Positions 1 to 9,142 of a stretch of DNA of 64,000 nucleotides are shown here, piece by piece. This stretch comes from Natrinema amylolyticum (GTDB lineage Archaea > Halobacteriota > Halobacteria > Halobacteriales > Natrialbaceae). The DNA is taken from the NCBI RefSeq assembly GCF_020515625.1, contig NZ_JAIWPJ010000003.1, positions 496,001-560,000 on the forward strand. The letters run 5' to 3'. A model generated the notes under the pieces. That model ran no database searches, was not told the DNA's origin, and worked only from the letters and a program-made list of their open reading frames with translations. The stretch's first letter is position 1. Each line of letters starts with the position of its first letter. The position numbers were made by a program, and so were the translations under genes.

Positions 1-152
1 GTCGCGTTATGCGAGAGTCGGCTGACCAGCCGCATCGTCCGGTGTACCTCCGTCCGCTCGTGGGACGTATCGACCGTCTCCTCGAGCGCCTCGAGTTGCT
101 CGTAGACGTCGTCGATGGTCGTCTCTTCGCGCGGGTCCTCCGGCCTGGGCAT
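1..152 (-). CDS. hypothetical protein, N-terminal part only
   Basis: An open frame on the minus strand starts with ATG at base 152 and runs off the left edge. The first 50 residues are visible. They are hydrophilic and acidic, rich in Glu, Asp and Thr (beginning MPRPEDPREETTIDDVYEQL), with a heptad-like run LEALEETVD that could be a short coiled coil. Codon use is typical of haloarchaeal coding DNA, with G or C in most third positions. The gene is divergent from the aldehyde oxidoreductase, with about 155 bases between them. No family is recognised because most of the protein lies outside the window. Confidence 0.55.
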   Translation of the reverse strand, partial: MPRPEDPREETTIDDVYEQLEALEETVDTSHERTEVHRTMRLVSRLSHNA

Positions 153-307
153 GCCCGGACCCAGACGCCACGGGTAGATAAAGACGGCTCCGTCCCGCCA
201 TACCGCGGGCGATCCACCGACTGCGGACCGCCGACCGGCTATTACACCGGGCGAACGCGCCTGAAAAACCGATACCGTTTTGCGGCCGTGTCCATCACTG
301 TGGTACT

Positions 308-1996
308 ATGAAACACGTACGGGGACCGCTGTGTTCGATCGACGTCGGTGAGCGAACCGCCGAGACCGAGGACATCGACGACCTCCTCGAGTCGTATATC
401 GGCGGACGGGCGCTCGGAACGAAGCTCGCTCACGAACGGATCCCGTTCGACGTCGACCCGCTTGGGGCGGACAACCGCCTGTACTTCGCGACGGGGCCGC
501 TCCAGCACTCGACGATGAGCTTTACCGGCCGAATGTCGGCGACGGGCGTCTCGCCGCTGACCGACGGCCTGCTGTCCTCGAACGCCGGCGGCTTCCTCTC
601 GCGGAACTTCACCGGCACGGGGTACAGCGCCGTCGAGATCACCGGTGCGAGCGACGAACTCGTGATCCTCCACGTCACCGACGAGGGCGTCGAGTTCGAG
701 GAAGTCCCGGAACTCGCCGAGGCGACCGTCCCAGAGACTTGCGAGTACATCGAGGACGAACACGGCCTCGGCTCGGAGCACACTACGGTCATCGGCCCGG
801 CCGGTGAGAATCGGGTCCGGTTCGCCTCGATCATGACCTCCAAGGAGCGGGCCTTCGGCCGCGGCGGACTCGGTGCCGTCCTCGGCGCGAAGAACGTCAA
901 GGCGATCACCTTCGACGGCGACTCGACCAACGAGATCGAGTTCCCGGCGCTCCAGATGGAGATCCACGGCGAGGCCGCCCAGTCCGACAGTCCGATGCGA
1001 GATCAGGGCACGACCTCCGTCGCTGAGTACGCGAACATGGTCGAGGCGCTGCCGACCCGCTACTTCTCGGAGCTGTCCTTCGAGGGTATCGACGGGATCA
1101 GCGGCGACCGCGTCGAGGCGAAGAAGTACAAGAAGGGGACCTGCTCGTCGTGTGCCTTCGCCTGCAAACTGCCGACTCGAGACGAGGAGTCGGGCCTCGA
1201 GACCGAGGGCCCCGAGTACGAGACGCTGATGGCCTTCGGCTCGAACTCGGGCATCGACGACATCGTCGACCTGATGAAGTCGAACAAGCTGTGCGACGAG
1301 TACGGGCTCGACACCATCTCGGCGGGCGACACCGTCGCGGCCTACCTCGCGAGCGAGGACGAGTTCGGCAACGCCGACCTCATTCACGACCTCGTCGAGA
1401 AGATCGCCTACCGCGAGGGCGTCGGCGACACGCTCGCGGAGGGCGTCGACCGCGTCCACGACGAGCTCGGCGTCGAGAACTGGTCGGTCAAGGGAATGGA
1501 GTTCTCCGCCCACGACGGCCGCACGTTAAACGGGCAGGGGCTCGCGTTCGCCACCTCGAACCGCGGCGCTGACCACATGTACGCCGAGTTCTACCCCTAC
1601 GAGTACCCGCTGGTCGACGCCGACGACGCCTTCGACAAGGAGGGGCTCGAGGGCAAGCCGCCCAAGGTCGTCGAACTCGAGAACATCAACGCGATCAAGG
1701 ACAGCGGCGTCCTCTGTAAGTTCTCGCGGGACTTCATGACCGAAGAGCGCGTCGAGACGCTGCTCGACGCCGAGTACGACGAACTCCTAGAACTCGGCGG
1801 TGAGGTCGTCGCGATGGAACGCCACTTCAACAATCAGCGCGGCTTCGACCGGGGCGACGACACCCTTCCCTACGAGGTCCCTGGCTTCGATCAGGGCCTC
1901 GACGAGTACTACGCAGAACGCGGCTGGAACGACGACGGGACGGTCCCCGACGCGCAGTTCGAGGGCGGCAGCGCCGCGACGCCGGCCGACGACTGA
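308..1996 (+). CDS. aor: tungsten-containing aldehyde ferredoxin oxidoreductase
   Basis: This 562-residue protein belongs to the AOR family, cytoplasmic enzymes that oxidise aldehydes to carboxylic acids with a tungsten bis-pyranopterin cofactor and one [4Fe-4S] cluster, passing electrons to ferredoxin. The N-terminal domain has the family features GGRALGTKLAHE and the ATGPL stretch (residues 32-65). Cluster ligands are visible as C279, C282 and C286 (CSSCAFAC) and C470 (SGVLCKFSRDF). Length is a little under the usual 600-620. The last 20 residues are Gly/Ala/Asp-rich. It is a single gene, convergent with the MFS gene downstream. Which aldehyde it uses cannot be read from sequence; the nearby catabolic genes make fatty or amino-acid-derived aldehydes plausible. 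Confidence 0.93.
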   Translation: MKHVRGPLCSIDVGERTAETEDIDDLLESYIGGRALGTKLAHERIPFDVDPLGADNRLYFATGPLQHSTMSFTGRMSATGVSPLTDGLLSSNAGGFLSRNFTGTGYSAVEITGASDELVILHVTDEGVEFEEVPELAEATVPETCEYIEDEHGLGSEHTTVIGPAGENRVRFASIMTSKERAFGRGGLGAVLGAKNVKAITFDGDSTNEIEFPALQMEIHGEAAQSDSPMRDQGTTSVAEYANMVEALPTRYFSELSFEGIDGISGDRVEAKKYKKGTCSSCAFACKLPTRDEESGLETEGPEYETLMAFGSNSGIDDIVDLMKSNKLCDEYGLDTISAGDTVAAYLASEDEFGNADLIHDLVEKIAYREGVGDTLAEGVDRVHDELGVENWSVKGMEFSAHDGRTLNGQGLAFATSNRGADHMYAEFYPYEYPLVDADDAFDKEGLEGKPPKVVELENINAIKDSGVLCKFSRDFMTEERVETLLDAEYDELLELGGEVVAMERHFNNQRGFDRGDDTLPYEVPGFDQGLDEYYAERGWNDDGTVPDAQFEGGSAATPADD

Positions 1997-2032
1997 CCAC
2001 TGCCCGCGGCGGATTCCCGGACGAGGCTCGCG

Positions 2033-2047
2033 GACGCTCGTTTTTCG
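2033..2047 (+). terminator. possible U-rich terminator between convergent genes
   Basis: The 75-base gap between the stop of the aldehyde oxidoreductase and the stop of the MFS gene contains GCTCGTTTTTCGAC. A run of five T in GC-rich surroundings just after a stop codon fits the simple oligo-U terminators of archaea. No strong hairpin precedes it. Confidence 0.35.
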
Positions 2048-2071
2048 ACGCCGATCGCGACGGCTCAGCGC

Positions 2072-3247
2072 TCAGTCCGATGCCGTCGCAACCGTCGGCG
2101 CGGTCGCCGTTCCGGTCCACAGCCACGTCACCGCGACGGTGACGAAGAGCCCACCGGCGATGGCGACTGCGAGCCACAGCGCGTGTCTGATGCCGTACAG
2201 CTCCGCGAGAACGCCGACGGCGGCCGGTGCGGTCGCGATGCCCGCGTAGGTCGCGCCGGTCGTCACCGCGTTGAGCGGCCCGGTGTACCCCGGTGCGGCC
2301 TCGACGGCGTAGGCGGCCAGTATCGGGAATCCGCTCGAGAGACCGGCACCGGCGACGAAGACGGCGAGGAACAGAACGGGGCCGGCCTGTCCGGAGAACG
2401 CGATCGCCAGCGCCGGAACCGCGGGCAGGACGGCGACGAGCAACAGCGCGAGATACGGGATTCGGTCGACGGCGAGCGTGTACCCGAGCCGGGCGGGAAT
2501 ATACGCGAGCAGATACGTCGAGAGCAGCAGGTTCGCCGTCGTCGCGGCGTAGAACTCGCCCGCGTAGTACGCGAGCCAGGTGAACATGATCCCCTCGACG
2601 CCGCCGACCAGCAGCATGCCGACGCACGCGCCGACGACCGGCGGTCGCCGGAGCAGGGCCGCAAGCGCGTCCCGCGAGATCGATCGCTCGGCGGACGTCG
2701 ACGGCGCGTCGAGGCGACCGGCGACGACCGCCGTCGGGACAAAACAGAGCGCGATGACGACGAAGACCGCCCGCCAGTCGGCGACCGACAGCACGGCGCT
2801 GACGAGCTGGGGGCCGACGACCGCGCCGACGGCCCAGACGAGCGCGTAGACGGTGTACACCCGCCCGCGCCGGGCGGCGTGGAGGTGGCTCAGGACGACG
2901 CGATCGACGCCGCGAAACGCACCGGCGGCGGCCCCCTGTACGAGCAACGCGACCAGGAAGACGACGTACAGGGGCGCGGCCGCCATCGCGACGAGCGCAC
3001 CGACGACGCCGACGACCCCCGCGAGCAGCGTCTGTCGCACGGGGAGCCGTCCCGCGAGCAGCCCCGTCGCGACCACGACGACCACGAAGCCGGCGGTCCC
3101 GGCCGGCGCGATCAGTCCCAGCGCGCCCTCGGAGACGCCGAATCCCGCCTCGAGCTCCGAGAGGATCGGCCCTCGCGCCTGCATCGCCACTGCGTCGCCG
3201 AACACGAACACCAAGATCGCGATCGTCCACGTGCGGGCCCGGTCCAT
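2072..3247 (-). CDS. MFS transporter
   Basis: A 391-residue integral membrane protein with about 12 hydrophobic segments in two halves, separated by a short charged loop near residues 185-205 (SERSISRD region). This is the plan of the major facilitator superfamily. The N-terminal half contains the conserved GLLAGRLPVRQTL loop between segments 2 and 3. The start ATG at 3247 leaves only a few polar residues before the first segment, as usual for the family. It is probably a proton-coupled small-molecule exporter or a permease; no substrate can be assigned. It is convergent with the aldehyde oxidoreductase and 163 bases downstream of a small membrane protein on the same strand. Confidence 0.85.
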   Translation of the reverse strand: MDRARTWTIAILVFVFGDAVAMQARGPILSELEAGFGVSEGALGLIAPAGTAGFVVVVVATGLLAGRLPVRQTLLAGVVGVVGALVAMAAAPLYVVFLVALLVQGAAAGAFRGVDRVVLSHLHAARRGRVYTVYALVWAVGAVVGPQLVSAVLSVADWRAVFVVIALCFVPTAVVAGRLDAPSTSAERSISRDALAALLRRPPVVGACVGMLLVGGVEGIMFTWLAYYAGEFYAATTANLLLSTYLLAYIPARLGYTLAVDRIPYLALLLVAVLPAVPALAIAFSGQAGPVLFLAVFVAGAGLSSGFPILAAYAVEAAPGYTGPLNAVTTGATYAGIATAPAAVGVLAELYGIRHALWLAVAIAGGLFVTVAVTWLWTGTATAPTVATASD

Positions 3248-3410
3248 GATCGAGTTCCGCGGGGTCGCACAAAAACTATCAGTGTTCCGGTAACGTTCGT
3301 TCGTATCGTCTCCGTTCCGCGCCGCCGTCTGCCGCCCGCGATCTGCCAGAAATAAATAATAGATAATTCACTTCTCCGGTGAGCGGCCGCCGACGATTCA
3401 TCGGCCTCGG

Positions 3411-3746
3411 TCACTGCGACCGAGTCGGGTTCCCGTCGTCGTCCCGGTCGTCCTCCGGCGACAGCCGGTCGTCACCGCGTGACGGGAGCGGGCTGTCGTC
3501 GGCCCGCGAGGGATGGATGTTGAAGTTGTTGTCCCGATAGGGGTCGCTCTCCGGATCGTACGACAGCTCGCTGCGCTCGAACAGGTAGATGAAGAAGCCG
3601 ATCAGCGGGATGCAGAAGGTGATCGCCGCCCACTTCTTCGGCGGCTCGAGGCCCACCTGCCCGGCGTCGTAGTAGGCCACTGCGGTCAGCCCGAGATGCC
3701 AGGCCAGCGGGATGCCGACGAGTATCGCGAGGAGGCCCGTGCTCAT
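3411..3746 (-). CDS. small two-segment membrane protein with acidic tail
   Basis: The protein has 111 residues when started at ATG 3746 (MSTGLLAILVG). An upstream ATG at 3914 would add 56 Arg/Pro-rich residues with poor haloarchaeal codon use, so it was not chosen. Two hydrophobic segments lie at about residues 3-24 and 38-56, followed by an acidic tail full of Asp, Ser and Pro. The segment pair with KKWAAITFCIPLIGFFIYLFER resembles the membrane domain that precedes phospholipase-D-like proteins (PLDc_N), but no catalytic domain follows. Function unknown. Confidence 0.7.
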   Translation of the reverse strand: MSTGLLAILVGIPLAWHLGLTAVAYYDAGQVGLEPPKKWAAITFCIPLIGFFIYLFERSELSYDPESDPYRDNNFNIHPSRADDSPLPSRGDDRLSPEDDRDDDGNPTRSQ

Positions 3747-4205
3747 ACGTGGGCGTAGTATTCGAGAGTATAAAACGGCCGGCCAACCTGTGCAAGGGCC
3801 CCTCATCGAGTTATACGGTGCCTGACGGAGCCGTTCGGCGGGGCGCGAGACGGCGACCGAACACCCCACGCTGTCCGCTGCTTTCTCTACAGACGGCCCT
3901 TCGGGTCCGACCACCGGACCGAAACGATCGACTTTTCGAGCGCGATCTCGAGGGGGAGTGCCCGGCAGACAACCGCCGATTTTCCGTCCGCTGCTGCCGT
4001 TAGCCTCGGGCTATTCGTCTCGAGTCGTCGCCGTGTTCGGTGCGCCGGCGGGCTCACCGTCGCTCTCCCGTCCGTGTCGACTACCTGTACGGTGTCCCGA
4101 ACGCGATTTCAGCGGCGAAATCAGACGTTCGAGCGGCGAACGGCGCTGTCCATTTATTGTCACCACTGTCCTCCGCTCGGGCTGCCCACGACGGGCAGTA
4201 CAACA
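3747..4205. other. 459-base intergenic region without a recognisable gene
   Basis: Open frames on both strands here are Arg/Pro/Ser-rich with unbiased third positions and were judged non-coding. The region separates the divergent small membrane protein and the secreted acidic protein, so both promoters should lie in it. The sequence TTTATTGTCACC (about 4151-4162) is the most AT-rich point upstream of the plus-strand gene. No repeats or RNA genes were seen. Confidence 0.5.
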
Positions 4206-4586
4206 ATGACTCGGAGGAGAAATCGGTTCGGAACGGTACTCGTCGTCGCGATCGCGGTCGGCCTGCTCGCAACCGTCGTCGGGGCGGGAGCGGTCGCGGC
4301 CGTCCAATCGCAGTCGACCGTCGAAGACCAGACAATCACTGAAAACGCCAGCACCGTCGAGAACGAATCGATCAACGAGGTCGAACAGGAATCGTTCGAG
4401 GGAACGGAGCAGGACGCCGAGGAGGGCCCCCAGATCGAGCCGCCTGAGGACGTGCCCATAGAATCGCCCGACGAAGTTGAATCGCCGACGGAGCCGGTGG
4501 AGTCGCCGGAGATGCCCGACGAACCCGTGACGGTCCCGGACGATCCGTTCGCTGGCGCTCCGGAGTGGGTCAGCGGGCTGTTCTAA
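4206..4586 (+). CDS. small secreted acidic Glu/Pro-rich protein
   Basis: Started at ATG 4206, the product has 126 residues. It opens with MTRRRNRFG followed by a hydrophobic stretch of about 24 residues (VLVVAIAVGLLATVVGAGAV), a Sec-type signal peptide or anchor. The remainder is almost wholly acidic and polar, with repeated short units such as VESPE, PTEPV and IESPDEVESP, and ends APEWVSGLF. An in-frame upstream start at 4074 is rejected because the added residues look non-coding. No known domain is seen. It probably lies outside the membrane as a flexible acidic polypeptide. Function unknown. Confidence 0.65.
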   Translation: MTRRRNRFGTVLVVAIAVGLLATVVGAGAVAAVQSQSTVEDQTITENASTVENESINEVEQESFEGTEQDAEEGPQIEPPEDVPIESPDEVESPTEPVESPEMPDEPVTVPDDPFAGAPEWVSGLF

Positions 4587-4950
4587 GCCGCCCGTTCGCG
4601 CTCCGTTTTCGACCCCTTCGGGATCGAGCCGCGATCCGCCCCGTTAGTCGTCTCGCTCGTTCAACCCTGCGACCGACTCGGATTCTCGTCCCGTTTCCGT
4701 CGCGTACACCGCGGTTCACACTCCGTTCGAACCGCGACCCGTGAAACCTGTCCGGCGAGACGACGCTCCGACTGCCCTTCGCTCACTCGGTTTGCGAAGA
4801 GATCAAAAGGCTCGGACGAACCGTCTGCTCGCGGGTCACTGCTCACGGCTTACGCCGTTCGCTTCTCGAGACCCTCTCTACGCTCGGGCCTCGAATTCGT
4901 TCCCCGCTCGCAATTCCGCGGTTCTCGGCCGCTGGCCTCCGAACCGCGCT
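4587..4950. other. 364-base intergenic region, nothing recognised
   Basis: The region lies between convergent genes. CGCTCCGTTTTCGACC just after 4597 may act as a weak T-rich terminator for the secreted protein gene. Apparent frames on both strands have unnatural composition for this genome. No repeat, tRNA or conserved motif was found. Confidence 0.5.
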
Positions 4951-6087
4951 TCAGTTGACGTCGAACTCGATCGCCGCACCCTGACCGAAGCCGACGCAGA
5001 GCGTCGCCAACCCGAGGCCGCCGCCGCGCTTCTGAAGTTCGTTGATCAGCGTCACCGGCAGGCGAGCGCCCGAGGCACCCAGCGGATGGCCGAGCGCGAT
5101 CGCCCCGCCGTTGACGTTGAAGATCTCGGGGTCGATGCCGAGCTCATCGCGCGAGTAGATCGACTGACTCGCGAAGGCCTCGTTGAGTTCCACGAGGTCG
5201 TACTCGTCGATGTCTCGGCCGTTGCGCTCGAGCAGCCCCTTCGTCGCCGGGACCGGGCCGATCCCCATGACGGTCGGATCGACGCCGGCGACGTTGTTCT
5301 GGCCGACCTCGGCCATGATCTCGAGGTCGTGCTCCTCGGCGAACGCCTCGCTCGTGACGAGCAGGGCGGAGGCGCCGTCGGAGATCTGGGAGGCGTTGCC
5401 GGGCGTGACGGTGCCGTCGTCCTTGAAGACGGTCGGGAGTTCGGCGAGCTTCTCTTTGGTCGTTCCCGGGCGGATGCCCTCGTCTTCCTCGACGGTGCCG
5501 TCCTCGGTCTCGATCGGGACGATCTCGTCGTCGAAGCGGCCCGATTCGGTCGCTTCGGTGGCGTTTTGCTGGCTGCGGGCGGCGTACTCGTCCTGCTCTT
5601 CGCGGCTGACGCCGTACTCCTCGGCGACCTTCTCGGCGGTCATCCCCATCTGGAGATCGCCGAGGTCGTACATCTCGGCCAGTCGCGGGTGGATGTGTCC
5701 GTACCCCTCGCCCATCGGGACGCGGCTCATGCTCTCGACGCCGCCGGCGATGACGGCGTCCCGGTTGCCGGCCGCGATGGCGTCGGAGGCGGAGATGACC
5801 GCCTGCATCGAGGAGGCACACCAGCGGTTGATCGTCGTCGCCGGCACGTTCTCGCCGAGCTCCGAGAGGAGGGCGATGACGCGGGCGACGTTGTTGTCCT
5901 GCTCGCCGCGCTGCTGGGCACAGCCCCACATCAGATCGTCGATCTCGTCGCCCGAGAGCGCGGTCTCGGCCAGAATCTCGTCGATCAGCGGTACCGAGAG
6001 ATCCTCGCTGCGCACGTCGGCGTACACGCCGTCCTCTTTCCCTTGCGGCGTCCGTACTGCCTTGACCACGACTGGCGTCTGTGACAT
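4951..6087 (-). CDS. acetyl-CoA C-acetyltransferase (thiolase)
   Basis: A complete 378-residue type II thiolase of the cytoplasmic FadA/AtoB family. It catalyses reversible condensation of two acetyl-CoA, or thiolytic cleavage of 3-ketoacyl-CoA at the end of beta-oxidation. The catalytic triad is readable: the nucleophilic C90 in [12 protein letters not shown]334 in GHPLGASGA, and C364 in [22 protein letters not shown] is the usual thiolase signature. The start ATG at 6087 gives the canonical N terminus. It is a single gene, divergent from the beta-propeller gene with a shared 194-base promoter region. A second classical thiolase lies at 38492-39640. Chain-length preference is not evident. 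Confidence 0.93.
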   Translation of the reverse strand: MSQTPVVVKAVRTPQGKEDGVYADVRSEDLSVPLIDEILAETALSGDEIDDLMWGCAQQRGEQDNNVARVIALLSELGENVPATTINRWCASSMQAVISASDAIAAGNRDAVIAGGVESMSRVPMGEGYGHIHPRLAEMYDLGDLQMGMTAEKVAEEYGVSREEQDEYAARSQQNATEATESGRFDDEIVPIETEDGTVEEDEGIRPGTTKEKLAELPTVFKDDGTVTPGNASQISDGASALLVTSEAFAEEHDLEIMAEVGQNNVAGVDPTVMGIGPVPATKGLLERNGRDIDEYDLVELNEAFASQSIYSRDELGIDPEIFNVNGGAIALGHPLGASGARLPVTLINELQKRGGGLGLATLCVGFGQGAAIEFDVN

Positions 6088-6252
6088 ATACTACCGAACG
6101 CCCTTCACGTCCTTAAATCCGGTCGAACTCTCGAGGACGGGAAAATCGTTTACGCGACGCAGCAGCGTCGAATGGCGGGTTTTTCGGCGGCCAGGACGGG
6201 TCGTATCGGCGCGATCTCCTGACTGAAAGTGGCGTTTCACCTAGCCGAGAGC

Positions 6253-6262
6253 CCTTATTACG
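6253..6262 (+). promoter_or_regulatory. TATA-like box ahead of the beta-propeller gene
   Basis: CCTTATTACG lies about 25 bases upstream of the ATG at 6282 in an otherwise GC-rich leader. This spacing would place transcription initiation at or next to the start codon, giving a leaderless mRNA. Confidence 0.5.
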
Positions 6263-6281
6263 AGGTCCGAATGAAGGCACT

Positions 6282-8240
6282 ATGAACGGTCGAACGAGAC
6301 TGATCGCGGTCGCCCTCGCGGCGCTGCTCGTGGGCTCGGTCGTCGGTGCCGGCCTCGCGGGCGTGTTCGAGACGGAGCGCCCTGCGAGTACCGACCTTGA
6401 AGGGGAGAATAGCGCGCTCGCCGGTGCGAGCGAACCCGAACTGACGACGTTTGCGTCAGAGAAGGCGTTCGTCGAGTACGTCGCCGACGATCGGTCGCGG
6501 ACCGCCGCTTTCAGTCGGCCGCCCGTGACGGCACGGACGGGCGGTGCCGACATGGTCGAGGAGGATGACGCCGCATCGGCCGAGGACGGCGCGTCCGACG
6601 CGGGGACTTCCGCGTCGAGGTCGGCACCCGCGACGGGGGGTAGCGGCGAACAGCGCTACTCCGAGACGAACGTCCAGGAGGCGGCCCTCGACGAACCCGA
6701 CGTGCTGAAAACGGACGGCGAATCGGTCTACTACGCCGATCATCGCTACGCGTCCGGCTGGGACGAGACGTCGATCGTCGACGTGAGCGATCCCGACGCC
6801 CCCGAAGCGGTCGGATCGATTCCCCGCTCGGGCGACCTGCTGCTCGCGGGTGATACCCTCGTCGTCCTCGGCGACGAGGAGGCCGCCGGCTACGACGTGA
6901 GCGATCCCGAAAACCCGACCGAACAGTGGCGCAAAGACCTCGAGGCGCGGATCGAGACGGCCCGCCTGTACGAGGGCGACCTCTACCTCGTCCTCGTCGA
7001 CCGGCCGGGGGACGATCCGTGTCCGATCGAACCCTACGGCGATCAGGCGATCGAGTGTACCGACGTCGTTCGTCCGAGCACGGACGCGGACGCCGACGCC
7101 GTCTACACCGCCGCCCGCGTCGACCCCGAGACGGGCTCCCTCGAGAGCGAGGCGAGTGTCGTCGGCTCGCGCTCGCTGTCGGCGACCTACGTCTCCGAGA
7201 ACGGGATCTACCTCTCCTACACCCGCTCGACCGACGAGTACGACCTGCGCCGCGCGTACCTCGGCAGCGAGAACGGGTCCGCGATGCTCGATGCCCAAGC
7301 CCGCGAGCGCGTGGCGGCGCTGGACGACCTCGAGATCTCGCAGCGCGCCAAGGCCGTCGAACTGCGCGAGATCCTCGCGGACCGGTACGATCGGATGGAC
7401 GAGGACGAGCGCCGGGAGACTCGTCGAGCGTTCGAGCAGGGTCTCCGCGACTACGCCGAAGCCCACCAGCGCGAACTGACGTCGACCGGAATCGTCAGGG
7501 TCGACATCGACGGCGAGCTGTCCGCCGAGGCCAGCGGCGAGGTGCCCGGCACGCCGCTCAACCAGTTCTCGATGGACGAACACGAGGACCACCTCCGCAT
7601 CGCGACGACGATTCCTCGAACGCACGGCGTCGACTCCGTGAACGACGTCTACGTCCTCGATGCAGACCTCGAGACGGTCGGCTCGGTGACGGGACTGGGC
7701 GTCGACGAGCGCATCTACTCGGTCCGCTTCGAGGGTGACGAGGGCTACGTCGTCACCTACCGCGAGATTGACCCGTTCTACACGCTCGATCTCTCGGAGC
7801 CGACGGATCCGACCGTCGACGGCGAACTCAAACTGCCGGGCTTCTCGGAGTACCTGCATCCGCTCGAGGACGACCTCGTCCTCGGCGTCGGCCAGGAGGA
7901 CCGCCGGCCCAAGGCGACGCTCTTCGATGTGAGTGATCCCGAGGACCCCGTCGAACTGGACTCGGCGATCCTCTCCGCGGAGCGCTACAGTGACGTCAGC
8001 CGAACGCACACCGCGTTCCTGCAGGACGAGGCCCACGGCGTGTTCTTCATGCCCGGCAGCGAGAGCAGCTACGTGTTCGACTACGAGGGCGGCGATCTCG
8101 AGGAAGTCGCCCGCGTCGATCTCGGCGGTCGCGGCACCCGCGCGATGTACGTCGGCGATCACCTCTACGTCTTCGGCGAGGACGAAGCGGTCGTCCTCGA
8201 CGAGACCTCTTGGGAGGAAGAGACGCGACTCGACCTGTAG
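6282..8240 (+). CDS. secreted beta-propeller domain protein (PF09826-like)
   Basis: A 652-residue exported protein. The N terminus (MNGRTRLIAVALAALLVGSV) is a signal peptide or membrane anchor. A low-complexity linker follows to about residue 125. The rest begins with YSETNVQEAALDEPDVLKTDG (residues 126-146), the hallmark opening of the archaeal/bacterial beta-propeller family PF09826, and continues with repeated blade units such as DVSDPDAPE, DVSDPENPT and DVSDPEDPV. Two Cys near residues 246 and 258 could form a disulfide. An insert of about 90 residues near 330-410 is rich in charged helix formers. The protein probably sits on the cell surface as a binding scaffold; no enzymatic role is indicated. 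Confidence 0.85.
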   Translation: MNGRTRLIAVALAALLVGSVVGAGLAGVFETERPASTDLEGENSALAGASEPELTTFASEKAFVEYVADDRSRTAAFSRPPVTARTGGADMVEEDDAASAEDGASDAGTSASRSAPATGGSGEQRYSETNVQEAALDEPDVLKTDGESVYYADHRYASGWDETSIVDVSDPDAPEAVGSIPRSGDLLLAGDTLVVLGDEEAAGYDVSDPENPTEQWRKDLEARIETARLYEGDLYLVLVDRPGDDPCPIEPYGDQAIECTDVVRPSTDADADAVYTAARVDPETGSLESEASVVGSRSLSATYVSENGIYLSYTRSTDEYDLRRAYLGSENGSAMLDAQARERVAALDDLEISQRAKAVELREILADRYDRMDEDERRETRRAFEQGLRDYAEAHQRELTSTGIVRVDIDGELSAEASGEVPGTPLNQFSMDEHEDHLRIATTIPRTHGVDSVNDVYVLDADLETVGSVTGLGVDERIYSVRFEGDEGYVVTYREIDPFYTLDLSEPTDPTVDGELKLPGFSEYLHPLEDDLVLGVGQEDRRPKATLFDVSDPEDPVELDSAILSAERYSDVSRTHTAFLQDEAHGVFFMPGSESSYVFDYEGGDLEEVARVDLGGRGTRAMYVGDHLYVFGEDEAVVLDETSWEEETRLDL

Positions 8241-8332
8241 CCCCGGGTCGATTCCGATCGCGTCTCGGTCATCGACCGATCCGTCGAAGGGGGAGGGGAA
8301 TCCTTTTGTCCGCCGTTTGGTAATTGCTCGCC

Positions 8333-9088
8333 ATGGACGGTAACGAGACGGTCGATCGGTCCGAGTCCGAGCGCCCGGAGCGATCCGACGGGCCCGCCGG
8401 CACGGACGACGACTCGAGCGCTGACGATGACGACGCGACGGACGCGACTCCCGCGACGAACGGAGCCGGGATCTCGAGTGACGGCGACGAGGCTCCGGCC
8501 GACGGCGACGAGCGGGCGTCGGCCGCGAGCGGCGGCGACGCGTCGATGCCGGGCGTGCCGGACCCCGAGCCCCAGGAAGACGACGTCCCCGAGGACGTAC
8601 AGAAGTACGCTCGCTTCACGAAGATGGACGGCGCGCAGTACGACCGCGTTAACGAGTTCCTCCGGGATCGGACCTACATCACCGCCCGCGAGTGGGCCAT
8701 CGCACGCCTCTGTTCTGACTTCCGGACCGAGACCGGCGTCGAGATGACGAAAATCGGCGAGAACCTGCCGGATCTGGTCCCCTTCATGACCGACACCTAC
8801 TCGCCGCAGGCGGTCAATCAGGCCCGCTCGTCGTTCGAGGACAAGGTCCGAACTGCCGGCGCGACCTTCCTCTACGGCGCGATGTGCGACTTCTTCACCG
8901 CCGAGGAGCTCGACGACGTGATGTACGAGGCCACCGAGGTCGCCAAGTTCCTCCTCGAGGTCGAGGGCGTCGACCTCTCCGTCGAGGACGAACTCGAGGC
9001 CGAGGAGCGCATCTCGAGCGTCATGCGGGAGGTCCGCGAGGCCAGCGAGGAGCTCCGCGCGGAGGACATCGCCGAGAGCGAGGACTAG
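8333..9088 (+). CDS. DUF5806-like haloarchaeal protein
   Basis: The product has 251 residues from ATG 8333; a TTG three codons upstream is possible but less likely. The first 85 residues are a disordered acidic Asp/Ala/Ser region. From about residue 92 (DVPEDVQKYARFTKMDG) a conserved-looking helical domain runs to the end, with AREWAIARLCSDFRT and VEMTKIGENLPDLVPFM. I associate this with the haloarchaea-specific family DUF5806 from memory. There is no signal peptide or membrane segment, so it is cytoplasmic. The function of the family is unknown. The KptA gene follows 54 bases downstream on the same strand and may be co-transcribed. Confidence 0.75.
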   Translation: MDGNETVDRSESERPERSDGPAGTDDDSSADDDDATDATPATNGAGISSDGDEAPADGDERASAASGGDASMPGVPDPEPQEDDVPEDVQKYARFTKMDGAQYDRVNEFLRDRTYITAREWAIARLCSDFRTETGVEMTKIGENLPDLVPFMTDTYSPQAVNQARSSFEDKVRTAGATFLYGAMCDFFTAEELDDVMYEATEVAKFLLEVEGVDLSVEDELEAEERISSVMREVREASEELRAEDIAESED

Positions 9089-9142
9089 CGCCGCGCCCTC
9101 GCCGCCGAGCGAGTTTTTCCGCTCGAGCGGCCAGTGTCGCCC

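Noticed and set aside
242-1513. Long minus-strand frame opposite the aldehyde oxidoreductase
   Set aside because: It is the mirror frame of a clear AOR gene, rich in Val/Arg/Leu/Asp as GC-rich shadow frames are, with no domain.
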